DNA of 26,989 bases from DASQHY01 sp036390175 (GCA_036390175.1 DASWCG010000245.1:1-26989); one strand, 5' to 3'; shown: positions 15,478 to 23,252, numbered from the stretch's first letter. Notes: generated by a model from the sequence alone, not told the origin. A program made the numbers and translations.

Positions 15478-16422
15478 CTATATTCCCGCGCTCCGATTCG
15501 GCGCGAGAATGCGAATCGCCCCCGGGACCACTTCGACCTCCACGGGAGCGGCGCCGATGATTTCTCCGTCGCCGTGGAAGGTGGCAGGACTCCCGGCCCG
15601 CAAGCACACTCGCCGCGCGGTAAAGCGCTGAATCTCCGGCATGCGTAAATCGCCGGTGCGCAGAATGCGCGGAATCAGTTCCAGGACCTGCGGCACGGTG
15701 AGCGCGCCGATGAGAACGAGATTGAGCAGGCCATCGTCCACGCGCGCATCGGGAGCGATCTTGACGCCCGCGCCGTAGGAAGGCGTGTTCGCTACGGTCG
15801 CAAACAGCGCGCGCGAGTGGACTCGGCGCGAACTCTGGCCGTCAAGCTCCGCTTCGACCTCGAGCGGCTGAAACGAAGCCAGCGCCCGGAGCGCTGAAGC
15901 GACATAGCGCGCTGCGCCCGGCAAACGCCGAAAAGGTCCCGCCGCCAGGCGCGCTGCTTCTGCGTCGAGCCCTAGGCCGCCCCCTCCGACGTAGCAGCGC
16001 GTGTGCCCCTCGGAAGTTCGCGCGCGCAACACGTCCACGGCACGCGGCGTCCCGTGAAGCATTGCATGCGCCGCGGCAACCGGATCTTCGGGAATTCCCA
16101 GCGCCGCAGCAAAATCATTCCCTCCGCCCGTGGGCAGCAGGCCGAGAACCGCATCCGTTCCGAGCCCGGCATTGGCGACGCATTGAAATGTTCCATCGCC
16201 TCCCAGGGCCACCACCAGCCGGCCGCCGGATTGCATAGCTTCGCGCGCGGTGCGCTCGAGTTCCGCGGCCCCGGGCGGCTCGACAAACTCAGCGGCAAAG
16301 CTCTGCGTCCTGAAATAAGCGGCCACGCGCGCTGCGGCCGCCTTCGCCCGGCCCGCTCCCGCGGCAGGATTCACCAGGACCAGAGCCGGGGACTGCTTCA
16401 GGTTATTCAAGGAAAGCCTCAA
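15478..16422 (-). CDS. Diacylglycerol kinase/sphingosine kinase-family lipid kinase (YegS/DagK type)
   Basis: The protein is up to 314 residues. The start is uncertain: TTG at 16422 gives the longest form, and TTG at 16410 has a better spaced GAGG. The catalytic domain shows ALVLVNPAAGAGRA at residues 13-26, the nucleotide-binding GGDGTF (74-79) and LLPTGGGNDFAAALGIP, the lipid-kinase family signature. A C-terminal beta-domain contains the usual DDGLLNLVLIG stretch. Such enzymes phosphorylate diacylglycerol or a related lipid on the cytoplasmic membrane face using ATP. It ends 5 bp from the convergent carboxypeptidase-regulatory gene. No operon partner is evident. Confidence 0.88.
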   Translation of the reverse strand: MRLSLNNLKQSPALVLVNPAAGAGRAKAAAARVAAYFRTQSFAAEFVEPPGAAELERTAREAMQSGGRLVVALGGDGTFQCVANAGLGTDAVLGLLPTGGGNDFAAALGIPEDPVAAAHAMLHGTPRAVDVLRARTSEGHTRCYVGGGGLGLDAEAARLAAGPFRRLPGAARYVASALRALASFQPLEVEAELDGQSSRRVHSRALFATVANTPSYGAGVKIAPDARVDDGLLNLVLIGALTVPQVLELIPRILRTGDLRMPEIQRFTARRVCLRAGSPATFHGDGEIIGAAPVEVEVVPGAIRILAPNRSAGI

Positions 16423-16535
16423 GGGCGTTCCAATGGTGCGTCGAACTGGAGCGAGACGCCGAAGGTTCGTTCAAACGCACGTGTGGACCCGGGGGACAAC
16501 TCGGAAGGTTTGTTCGTCAAAGCCGGCAAATGGAA

Positions 16536-16610
16536 TGGTGCCGGCGGGGGGAATCGAACCCACGGCCTAGGGATTATGAGACCCTCGCTCTCCCACTGAG
16601 CTACGCCGGC
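16536..16610 (-). tRNA. tRNA with CAU anticodon (elongator Met, or Ile2)
   Basis: The minus strand folds as a cloverleaf of 72 nt (16539-16610) plus an encoded CCA (16536-16538). The acceptor stem GCCGGCG/CGCCGGC is perfect, the D arm is GCTC/GAGC, the anticodon loop is CTCATAA, and the T loop is TTCGATT. Two stems carry one mismatch each: U-U at the loop end of the anticodon stem (AGGGT/TCCCT) and U-C in the T stem (GTGGG/CCCCC). The perfect acceptor pair at position 1-72 rules out an initiator. CAU could also be the lysidine-modified isoleucine tRNA; sequence reading alone does not separate these. A good promoter lies just upstream. Confidence 0.92.
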
Positions 16611-16623
16611 ACGATGCCCAACC

Positions 16624-16653
16624 ATGGTAAGGAGTCCTACGCGAAAGTGTCAA
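16624..16653 (-). promoter_or_regulatory. Promoter of the tRNA gene
   Basis: Minus-strand TTGACA (16648-16653, perfect), an 18-bp spacer and TACCAT (16624-16629). The predicted start is about 7 nt before the mature tRNA 5' end at 16610. Confidence 0.65.
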
Positions 16654-16961
16654 GCAACTCGAAGGAGAAGAAGAGCATACTCCCGGGGCGTGTTCACAAT
16701 TTGAAGCTACTCGGGGTGTTGACGAGTAGAGCAAAAGTTCCGCCGTTCTAGTACTTCCGTACCGTTGACCGCACATACCGCAAAAACTATCCTCATCGCC
16801 GAAAGCTGGAATCGACTGGCTCGCCGGGTGGCGAAAAAACCTCCGGCAGGCCAAGGAGCGAGGGTGTATACCGTTTAGGCACAAGCCTATGAAATTTTTT
16901 GCTTGACGGCGAGAAAGCTGCCATAGTGCCTCTGTTGTAGTAGTCCGAACTCGGAGGCTCT
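16654..16961. other. Intergenic region between the tRNA promoter and the small-peptide gene
   Basis: No protein frame with a credible start and ribosome-binding site was found here. The right part holds a TTGACG (16903-16908) that may be the -35 box of the small-peptide gene, but no good -10 box lies 16-18 bp downstream (TAGTGC is at 15 bp). The left part is plain AT/GC-mixed sequence without a strong inverted repeat. Confidence 0.5.
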
Positions 16962-17126
16962 ATGAACAGGCGGCTTGCAGTAGTCGCTTTTGTGATGCTC
17001 GTCCTGACAGGTGCAATGGGCTTGCGCAACGCTCTTGGGAGTCAGTCGGTGACGGCTAACGGCTCGTCCCCGGCGCCAGTAATGGTGGCCAAGGACGGCG
17101 GAATGCCGGTACCGATGCCCTGGTAG
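16962..17126 (+). CDS. Short secreted or membrane-anchored peptide (54 residues)
   Basis: ATG at 16962 is preceded by GGAGG (16953-16957), and the frame closes at TAG 17124-17126. The N-terminus MNRRLAVVAFVMLVLTGAMG is a typical signal or anchor segment: two arginines and then about 16 hydrophobic residues. The next part (LRNALGSQSVTANGSSPAP) is small and polar, and the end is GGMPVPMPW, Pro- and Met-rich with a terminal Trp. No family is recognised, but small genes of this plan before a 7-TM gene occur, to my recollection, in other Acidobacteriota. The gene sits 66 bp upstream of the 7-TM gene on the same strand and could be its ligand or subunit (inference). It is a real-looking gene that length cut-offs would miss. 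Confidence 0.6.
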   Translation: MNRRLAVVAFVMLVLTGAMGLRNALGSQSVTANGSSPAPVMVAKDGGMPVPMPW

Positions 17127-17192
17127 ACGCTAGGGTCTTCTAAGTCGTATGAAATAGGCCGCTAGCCGGACCAGGGCGCAGAAACGAGAACA

Positions 17193-17894
17193 GTGCCTGG
17201 TCCATTTCAATATTTCATTTGGGTCATTTGCTCCCTCCTGGAAGCAAGCGTGATAGTGTGTGCGCTTGCTAAACATTCCCTCCGGCGGTATCTACCTCTC
17301 GGTCTTTATGTGGGTGTTCGCCTGCTCAAGAGTGTCATCGGCGTGGGGGTTCTCACCCACTACGGATTTACCTCTAAGGAGTACATGTATTATTACTATT
17401 ATGGCGACGCTCTACTGACGATCTGTCTTTATTTCGTTGTGCTGCACTTGTTCTTACATGTTTTTGATGAGATGGGGGCCGAGCGATATCTGCGGTTCGG
17501 CGCCTCGTTGTTGTTGGCCGGGACGGCCCTTTTTTCGTATCTGGCGGTACATGAGGCCAATAATAAGCTGATGACTCGGTTTGTTGCCGAAATGTCGCAA
17601 AACCTCTATTTTGTCGGCTTGGTTCTCACCTACGTCCTCTGGGGCGCAATGTTGAAGCTGCGCGAAAGCCGTACGCAACTCGTTCAACTGGTATTATCGC
17701 TTGGCATTCACTTCAGCGCTTTTGCGGCCAACTACGCCGTGGTAAACCTCCGTTTACACGCCGGGATACTCGTCTATCTGACCCAGCTCATCGGCATCTG
17801 GCTTCCGGCCGCCTGGACCTATACGCTGCTGCGAACTCCTGCCGACGCGCGTCTGGTGCCGGCTCGCCTTGCTACGGTGGTGACGCACCGATGA
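17193..17894 (+). CDS. Seven-helix integral membrane protein, Acidobacteriota-type, unknown function
   Basis: The protein is 233 residues, starting with GTG at 17193. Seven hydrophobic segments are visible at about residues 5-26, 32-52, 71-93, 104-121, 135-155, 164-184 and 190-213, which gives a 7-TM topology with short loops. A tyrosine cluster (EYMYYYYYGDALL) lies at the start of helix 3, and there is a conserved-looking FVAEMSQNLYFVGLVLTYVL stretch in helix 5. There is no kinase, cyclase or transporter motif. The next gene starts within its stop codon (ATGA), and the short secreted-peptide gene lies just upstream, so the three may act together. Receptor-like, sensor or assembly roles are all possible; none can be shown here. 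Confidence 0.72.
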   Translation: MPGPFQYFIWVICSLLEASVIVCALAKHSLRRYLPLGLYVGVRLLKSVIGVGVLTHYGFTSKEYMYYYYYGDALLTICLYFVVLHLFLHVFDEMGAERYLRFGASLLLAGTALFSYLAVHEANNKLMTRFVAEMSQNLYFVGLVLTYVLWGAMLKLRESRTQLVQLVLSLGIHFSAFAANYAVVNLRLHAGILVYLTQLIGIWLPAAWTYTLLRTPADARLVPARLATVVTHR

Positions 17895-18301
17895 TCGCCG
17901 GACTCATTCTCGCGGCTTCGTTGATTGCCCTGCTGCAGTTCTTCATTTTCTACTGCCGCTCGGTCATCGCTTCCTCGAGCACGCAGGTGCTTTCGGTGCA
18001 GACCCGCGACGTCACCGGTATCGTTGACGCCCGCGTGGGCGGTGACGATTTCGACCGCATTCTCGAACTCGTGCAGCTCTGTCCGGAGCGGCGCGAAGAC
18101 CGCCTTCCTATTCGTTTCATCCATGCGTACTACGAGCTTCTGAATCTTCTGCGCCTCACGTTCGCGCGAATGTTTCCCGATGTCGGCGCGTGGACCGAGC
18201 GGGAGCGCGGCGGCTGCGCCTATTTTGCCGCTGTGACGCTGGACCACCGTATTGCCTTCAGCCGTAATTTGATGGCCCAACAGATGTCCGATCATTTCTG
18301 A
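17891..18301 (+). CDS. Small single-helix membrane protein coupled to the 7-TM gene
   Basis: The protein is 136 residues. The ATG overlaps the upstream stop by 4 bp. One N-terminal hydrophobic segment (residues about 2-26, ILAASLIALLQFFIFYC) anchors a soluble, mostly helical domain of about 110 residues. That domain is likely on the cytoplasmic side if Arg/Lys distribution decides (inference). It has features such as DVTGIVDARVGGDDFDRILE and an aromatic-rich IRFIHAYYELLNLLRLTF helix. No catalytic motif is visible and no family is recognised. The tight overlap argues that it forms a complex with, or modulates, the 7-TM protein. Confidence 0.7.
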   Translation: MIAGLILAASLIALLQFFIFYCRSVIASSSTQVLSVQTRDVTGIVDARVGGDDFDRILELVQLCPERREDRLPIRFIHAYYELLNLLRLTFARMFPDVGAWTERERGGCAYFAAVTLDHRIAFSRNLMAQQMSDHF

Positions 18302-18425
18302 GCATTTCCGCGCGGCGTCTTCTCTTTTTCATCCCCGGTTATTCGATACGCCACATCCGTGCGAATGCTCTTCCTTCCCTCAAGGCTCGTGCTAGACTTT
18401 CCGCGTCCCCCCGAGTGCATCGGGT

Positions 18426-19487
18426 GTGGAACCGTCCGCAGCGCAAAACGGACCGGTGATCAAAACTTGCACGCAGTGTGGCGCGGTGCCGCAAGCACGG
18501 ACAAGTCTGTGTTGCTTCTGCGATGCGCCTCTGAGTCCCACTCAAGAAACTCTCCCCTCGTCCCCGCAGCACGGGGCGCCAACCGAGGGGAACCTTGCCC
18601 TTGACCCTGCCTGGAAGCGCGAGCTGGCTCGGCGCGTGGAAGCCTATCGCGCGCGGCACAAGCGGTCACATCCGAGCGTGCACCAGGGCGCGCTCCAATT
18701 TGGAGACCTCGAGCGCGAAGCTGGCGCGGTTCATGCCCCTGCCACTTCGCACCGGGCCGCGACGGCCTTATACCTTGAACTTGAGCAGGTGGATTGCGAA
18801 CACAGTCCCACCGAAGCTGCCGAGGAATTCGCCTTCGCCATCGGCATTGGCCGGCGGCCTATTTCTTCTCTGAACCCTGCGGAGGAGGCTAGCGCCCGCC
18901 GGGTTGAGATCGATCTCACCGGACCGGGTGCCACTGCTTCGGACGAAACGGCCCACCCGGAAACTGCAGCGCACCGTCCGGCGGGCGCGCGCGCAGATTC
19001 GCCTTATTTCCCGGTAGCCTCTTTTCCCGAACGCTGCCTTGCCGGAGCTTTCGACATCGTGTTTCTGCTGTTTGCCTATGGCGGGTTCTTGACGCTGTTT
19101 GGCTCCCTCGGCGGCCATTTCAGCTTCAGCAAGTTCAGCGTGGCAGTGTATGCCGCATCGCTGGGCCTGTTTTACGTGCAGTATTTCGCGCTGTTCACGA
19201 TCTTTGGCGGCGCAACTCCCGGAATGATGCTGCGCCAGCTCCAGGTGGTCAGCTTCGATGGCGACGCGCCCGGCGCACGCCAACTCTTGCAGCGCAGCTT
19301 TGGCTACGTGGTTTCCGGCGGCACATTCCTCCTCGGGTTTCTCTGGTCACTTTGGGATGAAGACCGGCTGACCTGGCAGGACCGCATTTCGCGGACGCAT
19401 CTCACGCAACTCGGCGCGGTGCTCGCCGCCGACCCGCTGGGCGGGCCGGCTGACGCGCAAGGCGCCGTTCACAATAATCCTCACTGA
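18426..19487 (+). CDS. Zinc-ribbon and RDD-family membrane protein
   Basis: The protein is up to 353 residues. The start is uncertain between GTG 18426 and GTG 18456 (11th codon); neither has a clear ribosome-binding site. The N-terminus holds a small zinc ribbon: CTQC at residues 15-18 and CCFC at 29-32. A long, polar, low-complexity linker runs to about residue 190. The C-terminal RDD domain (about 195-340) shows the family marks ERCLAGAFDIVFLLFAYGG, two further hydrophobic segments, GATPGMMLRQLQVVSFDG, and the closing DRLTWQDRISRTHL with the RDD-type Arg/Asp residues. RDD proteins have been linked to ion or pH homeostasis in some bacteria, but most have no known role. The ribbon-plus-RDD layout suggests a regulated membrane protein. 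Confidence 0.8.
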   Translation: MEPSAAQNGPVIKTCTQCGAVPQARTSLCCFCDAPLSPTQETLPSSPQHGAPTEGNLALDPAWKRELARRVEAYRARHKRSHPSVHQGALQFGDLEREAGAVHAPATSHRAATALYLELEQVDCEHSPTEAAEEFAFAIGIGRRPISSLNPAEEASARRVEIDLTGPGATASDETAHPETAAHRPAGARADSPYFPVASFPERCLAGAFDIVFLLFAYGGFLTLFGSLGGHFSFSKFSVAVYAASLGLFYVQYFALFTIFGGATPGMMLRQLQVVSFDGDAPGARQLLQRSFGYVVSGGTFLLGFLWSLWDEDRLTWQDRISRTHLTQLGAVLAADPLGGPADAQGAVHNNPH

Positions 19488-19523
19488 TCATTGATTTGGT
19501 TTGGGGCAGCGGCGAGCCTTGGA

Positions 19524-20540
19524 CTAATCCCTGGGAATTCGCGCGGAGCGGCCCGCAAACACGGCTAGCCGCCGAGCGGAGGCGCCCTGCTTGGAGCAGT
19601 GCAACTTTGCGCCGCACGTAATGGCTTTGCGCGTTGCGGCAAGCGGCGCGTCATCGTGAAAAACGGCGCGGTTTCCCTCCCGTTCCACGCCGAGTTGTTT
19701 CCACAACGCGGCCAGGTCCGCGCCGCCGGGCTTATCCTTCATTTTGTCGTAAAGCGGCGTCAGGACAGAGACCCCCGTTGCGCGGTCGCCCACGCGCAAG
19801 GCTTTCTTCAAATCCCAATCCTGGCGAATATCTCCCCCGGCGCTGAGAATTCCGCGCAAGGCATCCTCGAGCCCCTTCCGGTTTTTCGTCCGGCGATGAA
19901 TCTCGACGTCGGCAAGCAGGCAGAACAACGCGCCTCCCCAGTACGTCCTTCCCCAGGTGTGGGTGTTGTCGAGTCCTTCGTCTCCCGGCTCCGGCAGGCC
20001 TTGGGGCACGTCCCGGATCAAGTCCGACCACATTTGGGAGGCGTCCAGGCGCCCCGCCCGGACTCGCGCAATCGGCTCCACGTACGTCGCGATGCCCTCT
20101 TCGATCCAGTGGTGCTTGTCCCCCACCGAAGGGAACGTCAAATGGACCATCTCGTGTGTCATGATCCAGTCCGAGTTGAACTCCGCCGAAGTTGTCTCTT
20201 TTCCCACGCGAATCATGATGGTTCCGCCGTCTCTTCCGTAGGTTCGGCCGCCCCGTATGCCTCTTCCTTCGTAAGCTCTGATGTGGATCGAGAGGTGCGG
20301 AAGAGGATAGCGGCCGTAGTAGGCAACAATGGATTCCGCGGCGGCGCGAACCCAGGACACCAAGTCCTCCTGGGGAGCTCCCGCAGGTTCGCCATCCATC
20401 ACCATGTCAATTCGAGATTCGCCAATCAGGACGGAGGAGACCATTGCACCCGGCAGAGCCCTTTGCGCTGAAAACGCTGGAGCAAACATCCCCAGACAAA
20501 CACAAGCGGCCAAAATTAGAACAGGTAGGGAGCGAGCCAT
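19524..20540 (-). CDS. Secreted M61/MA-like zinc metallopeptidase
   Basis: The protein is 338 residues from the ATG at 20540. A signal peptide occupies residues 1-25 (LPVLILAACVCLGMFAPAFSA). The active site is HEMVH (about residues 129-133), and a third zinc ligand Glu follows 14-15 residues later in HHWIEEGIATYVEP, the gluzincin (MA clan) layout. GRTYWGGALFCLLADVEIHR and KGLEDALRGIL match the M61 glycyl-aminopeptidase pattern. The last about 28 residues, rich in Arg/Ser/Ala with two Cys, extend past where relatives seem to end (DDAPLAATRKAIT) and may be read-through after loss of an ancestral stop. It lies 81 bp downstream of the doxX gene on the same strand, so it may be the last gene of the MNIO operon and act in the periplasm. 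A processing role is inference. Confidence 0.8.
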   Translation of the reverse strand: MARSLPVLILAACVCLGMFAPAFSAQRALPGAMVSSVLIGESRIDMVMDGEPAGAPQEDLVSWVRAAAESIVAYYGRYPLPHLSIHIRAYEGRGIRGGRTYGRDGGTIMIRVGKETTSAEFNSDWIMTHEMVHLTFPSVGDKHHWIEEGIATYVEPIARVRAGRLDASQMWSDLIRDVPQGLPEPGDEGLDNTHTWGRTYWGGALFCLLADVEIHRRTKNRKGLEDALRGILSAGGDIRQDWDLKKALRVGDRATGVSVLTPLYDKMKDKPGGADLAALWKQLGVEREGNRAVFHDDAPLAATRKAITCGAKLHCSKQGASARRLAVFAGRSARIPRD

Positions 20541-20621
20541 CACGTCCGCCAAAAGCGTAGCGCAAGCCCGTTCATTTCAATTCGACGCTCTCGGCAAACA
20601 GATCGTTTCCTCGCGATTCTT

Positions 20622-21095
20622 CTACTGCTTCCCGGCAAAGCGTTCCAGCAGACTGTCCGCGGAAATTTTTCCCGCTCCGAAAACTAGAACCAGCAACGCT
20701 GCGAAGAGGAATGTATAGGGATCGGCATTATAAAATTTGCCCGGGTCGGAAAGAAACGAGAACAACGCTTCCCGGTCCGCCACGATATAGGCCATCGCCA
20801 TGTCTATCGTGATCACCAGCGCGACGGGCCGGGAGAGAAAGCCAATCGCGAGTAAGATGCCCCCTAGGAATTCCACAGTTGCGATAAACACGGCCGTCGG
20901 ACAGGGCGCCGGCAAACGCAGGCTGGAGAAAAAGTTGCTTACTTTTTCCAGGTTGTGAAGCTTGCCCCATCCATTTTGCGAAAGCTGCCACCCCCAGTAC
21001 AAACGCACAACGAGCAGCAGCGGCGATTGCAGCGCAGACACCGCTTTCACGAACAAGGTGTGGAGTTTTTGAATTTGAAGCAAGGCGCTGTTCAT
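20622..21095 (-). CDS. DoxX-family membrane protein
   Basis: The protein is 157 residues from the ATG at 21095. Four hydrophobic helices are visible, with LLLVVRLYWGWQLSQNGWGKL in the first, TAVFIATVEFLGGILLAIGF in the second, PVALVITIDMAMAYIV in the third and a final PYTFLFAALLVLVFGAGKIS. This is the standard DoxX/SURF4-like four-helix bundle. DoxX-type genes often sit at the end of MNIO (DUF692)/DUF2063 operons, as here (31 bp after the DUF2063 gene). Its exact biochemical role there is not established; a redox or membrane-delivery function is inferred from the family. Confidence 0.85.
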   Translation of the reverse strand: MNSALLQIQKLHTLFVKAVSALQSPLLLVVRLYWGWQLSQNGWGKLHNLEKVSNFFSSLRLPAPCPTAVFIATVEFLGGILLAIGFLSRPVALVITIDMAMAYIVADREALFSFLSDPGKFYNADPYTFLFAALLVLVFGAGKISADSLLERFAGKQ

Positions 21096-21126
21096 GCGTG
21101 GCGTCGGATCCTTCCGGCAGCGGGCC

Positions 21127-22023
21127 TCAGGATTTCGGCGAATCGCTTTCCGGGCGGCAGAACCACCCCAGCGTCGCAAAGATGCGGAACCACTGCTCCA
21201 CGCTGGACGGACGTTCCGCAGGAGGCATCGCGCTTCTTCGGAATCCGAATTCGATGGCTTGGCTGAGGGACTTTCCCTGGTGAATCGCGCTCAACATGCC
21301 GAATGCTTCGCGATCGAGCCTGCGGAAGTACACGGAGTAGTCCACGCGATGTACGGCGAGATGCACGGGTGACGGTTTCAGCCGCGCGACCGCGAGCACG
21401 CGCTTCCGCTTGCGGCGCTCGTTGAAGGCATTGCTGGCGAAGTCGCTATCCTCGTCGTCTTTGACCTCCAGGAGCAAGTCGTCCACCGGATAACGCAGGT
21501 CCAGGAGCTGCACGTACGGTTGCAGTCTCAGCCGAAGACGGCGCCCCGGTGTCTGCGGAATATCCTCTGGCAGGAGGGAAGGCTCGGCCTTCCCGTCGAA
21601 CGCTTCGATGTCGGCCCATTCCAGGCGCGCCATATCCACCGCCAGCGCCTGTCTCGAGCCTCCCCACGAGGGATGTCTTCGCAGCCATCCCTCGAGCCGC
21701 GACCCCAGGTCGCGCTGGGAAAACGATTGTGAAGGACAATCCGTCAGGTACGCCTTGGCCATGGCCTCGAAGCGGCGGTCCCCCAGCACCGCGCGCAATC
21801 CGGGAAAGTCTTCCATCAGGTTGGAGAGGACCCTGAACCAGTATTGCTTGTTATAGATTTCCAGGCGTTCGAACGAAGTCAGGCGGTCGTTGGGCTTGAT
21901 GAACTGCGCCGCAACGGCGCGCATGGGCCGGCCATTCGGCGCAACCCGGCGCATGTGCTCCGACGGCGTGAGCGGCGTCATCACCGCCCGCGCCATCCTT
22001 CGTTGCAGGCTCAGCAGACTCAT
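21127..22023 (-). CDS. bufC: DUF2063 MNIO partner protein (BufC-like)
   Basis: The protein is 298 residues. The N-terminal DUF2063 domain (residues about 2-115) shows RLTSFERLEIYNKQYWFRVL then DFPGLRAVLGDRRFEAMAKAYL and SFSQRDLGSRLEGWL, the typical helical block of HvfC/BufC proteins. The C-terminal half (about 125-290) has PSPVHLAVHRVDYSVYFRRL and FGMLSAIHQGKSLSQAIE, fitting the winged-helix/RRE-like part thought to bring the precursor leader to the enzyme. The ATG overlaps the bufB stop by 4 bp (ATGA), so both are made in equal amounts and probably form the heterodimer known for MbnB/MbnC-type systems. Recognition is by family pattern; the order bufA-bufA-bufB-bufC supports it strongly. Confidence 0.87.
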   Translation of the reverse strand: MSLLSLQRRMARAVMTPLTPSEHMRRVAPNGRPMRAVAAQFIKPNDRLTSFERLEIYNKQYWFRVLSNLMEDFPGLRAVLGDRRFEAMAKAYLTDCPSQSFSQRDLGSRLEGWLRRHPSWGGSRQALAVDMARLEWADIEAFDGKAEPSLLPEDIPQTPGRRLRLRLQPYVQLLDLRYPVDDLLLEVKDDEDSDFASNAFNERRKRKRVLAVARLKPSPVHLAVHRVDYSVYFRRLDREAFGMLSAIHQGKSLSQAIEFGFRRSAMPPAERPSSVEQWFRIFATLGWFCRPESDSPKS

Positions 22024-22871
22024 ACGGCAGCCGCCAGCGAAGCGCTTGCCAGGAACCGGTCGGCCTTCAGCGCCTCGTTGTGAACCTCCTTAAACGGCGG
22101 GATGCTGTCGTCCCATTCGAGCAGCGTCGCCGTATGGCCCACGCGCTCAATGGCGCGGGCATAGAGATGCCACACCGGGTCAATCACCGGATGGTCGTGG
22201 GTGTCCAGAATATATTTTTGATATTTCGAATGCCCGGCGATATGGATTTGCGCCACGCGCTCGGCGGGGACGCTGTTCACGTAGGTAAAGGGGTCAAAAT
22301 TGTGATTGCGCGACGATACGTAGATGTTGTTCACGTCCAGCAGGATTCCGCAATCAGCCCGCTCCACCACCTCGTTCAAGAACTCCCACTCCGTCATTTC
22401 CGAAACGTGAAACTCCGCATAGCTGCTCACGTTTTCCACCACCACAGGCACTTCCAGAAAATCCCGCACCTCGCGGATTTTCTGCGACGTGATCTTTGCC
22501 GCCTCGAACGTGTAGGGCATGGGAAGCAGGTCGTGCGTGTACCGCCCGTCCACGCTCCCCCAGCACAGGTGGTCGGAAAGCCACGGGGTCTTCGTGCGTC
22601 TTACCAGCTCTTTCAACCGGCGGAGATGTTCCCGGTTCAGGGGCTGCACCGAGCCGAAATACATCGAAACGCCGTGCTGCACCACCTTATATTGCTCGAG
22701 GATCTGATCGAGGATGTGCATCGGGCGCCCGCCGCCAATCATGAAGTTTTCCGAGATGATTTCGAACCAGTCCACCACGGGCTTTCGGCTCAAAATATGA
22801 TCGTAGTGAGGAGCGCGTAGCCCGATACCGATGCCGTATTCTGTAAATCCGTTAAAGCGATTGGCGGGCAT
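22020..22871 (-). CDS. bufB: Multinuclear non-heme iron-dependent oxidase, MNIO/DUF692 family (BufB-like)
   Basis: The 283-residue protein is a TIM-barrel MNIO enzyme. Candidate metal ligands are visible along the barrel: His66 (VVQHGVSM), Asp100-His101 (WLSDHLCWG), Glu146 (VVVENVSSY), Asp179 and Asn181 (ILLDVNNIYVS), His210 and His214 (QIHIAGHS), His225/Asp226/His227 (DTHDHPV) and Glu252 (LLEWDD). This family uses two or three irons and oxygen to modify cysteines in precursor peptides, as in methanobactin and bufferins. The ATG at 22871 has GAGGA 8 nt upstream. It lies 87 bp after the second precursor gene, beyond a stable hairpin, and overlaps the bufC-like gene by 4 bp. Confidence 0.93.
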   Translation of the reverse strand: MPANRFNGFTEYGIGIGLRAPHYDHILSRKPVVDWFEIISENFMIGGGRPMHILDQILEQYKVVQHGVSMYFGSVQPLNREHLRRLKELVRRTKTPWLSDHLCWGSVDGRYTHDLLPMPYTFEAAKITSQKIREVRDFLEVPVVVENVSSYAEFHVSEMTEWEFLNEVVERADCGILLDVNNIYVSSRNHNFDPFTYVNSVPAERVAQIHIAGHSKYQKYILDTHDHPVIDPVWHLYARAIERVGHTATLLEWDDSIPPFKEVHNEALKADRFLASASLAAAV

Positions 22872-22907
22872 AAGAATGTCCTCGGAGCTTTATCAACCTT
22901 GAAGGAA

Positions 22908-22937
22908 GGAGGACCAGCGAACAGCCACCGGTCCTCC
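22908..22937 (-). terminator. Intercistronic inverted repeat after the second precursor gene
   Basis: A perfect 8-bp inverted repeat, GGAGGACC (22908-22915) and GGTCCTCC (22930-22937), encloses a 14-nt loop between the precursor stop and the bufB start. In the minus direction it is followed by TTCCTTC but no true U-run, so it is more likely a partial terminator or an mRNA-stabilising stem than a full stop. Confidence 0.6.
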
Positions 22938-22958
22938 TCACAACGGGAGAAACCCCGG

Positions 22959-23252
22959 TTATGACGACTTCTCCATGGGCTTGCCGTCGGTCCTGCACTC
23001 CCCCTTGCCTTTACAGTCGTTCTTGCCTTTGGTGGTCCCGCAGCCGCCCTTGCCCTTGCAGGAGTTTTGACCCTTGCAAGCGTGCTTTTCCTTCACCTTG
23101 TCTTTGTCCTTGTCCTTGTCTTGCGCGTTCTGCGAAGACTTCAGACTCGGAAGAAGTGTGGAAGCTTGCACAGATGCGCCGGTGCCGGCGAGCAGCCCCG
23201 CCAACGCCGCACTGGCCATCAGCACCTTCTTCGATTTTGTCATCGTTGCCAT
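22959..23252 (-). CDS. bufA: Bufferin-type Cys-rich RiPP precursor, copy next to bufB
   Basis: The protein is 97 residues. The start is ATG 23252 or, nine bases on, ATG 23243; the same two-ATG spacing after GGAGG exists in the other copy. Residues 1-30 are a Sec signal peptide (KKVLMASAALAGLLAGTGAS), unusual for RiPPs but standard for bufferins. A charged linker (repeated DK pairs) follows. The Cys-rich core holds five cysteines: KHACKGQNSCKGKGGC, then a short GTTK spacer, then GKNDCKGKGEC. MNIO enzymes modify such cysteines so that the secreted peptide can bind metal, copper in the studied cases. The core lacks the EGKCG repeat of HvfA-type peptides. The 38 residues ending at the DGKPM stretch are identical to the upstream copy. 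The metal and modification chemistry are inferred. Confidence 0.85.
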   Translation of the reverse strand: MATMTKSKKVLMASAALAGLLAGTGASVQASTLLPSLKSSQNAQDKDKDKDKVKEKHACKGQNSCKGKGGCGTTKGKNDCKGKGECRTDGKPMEKSS

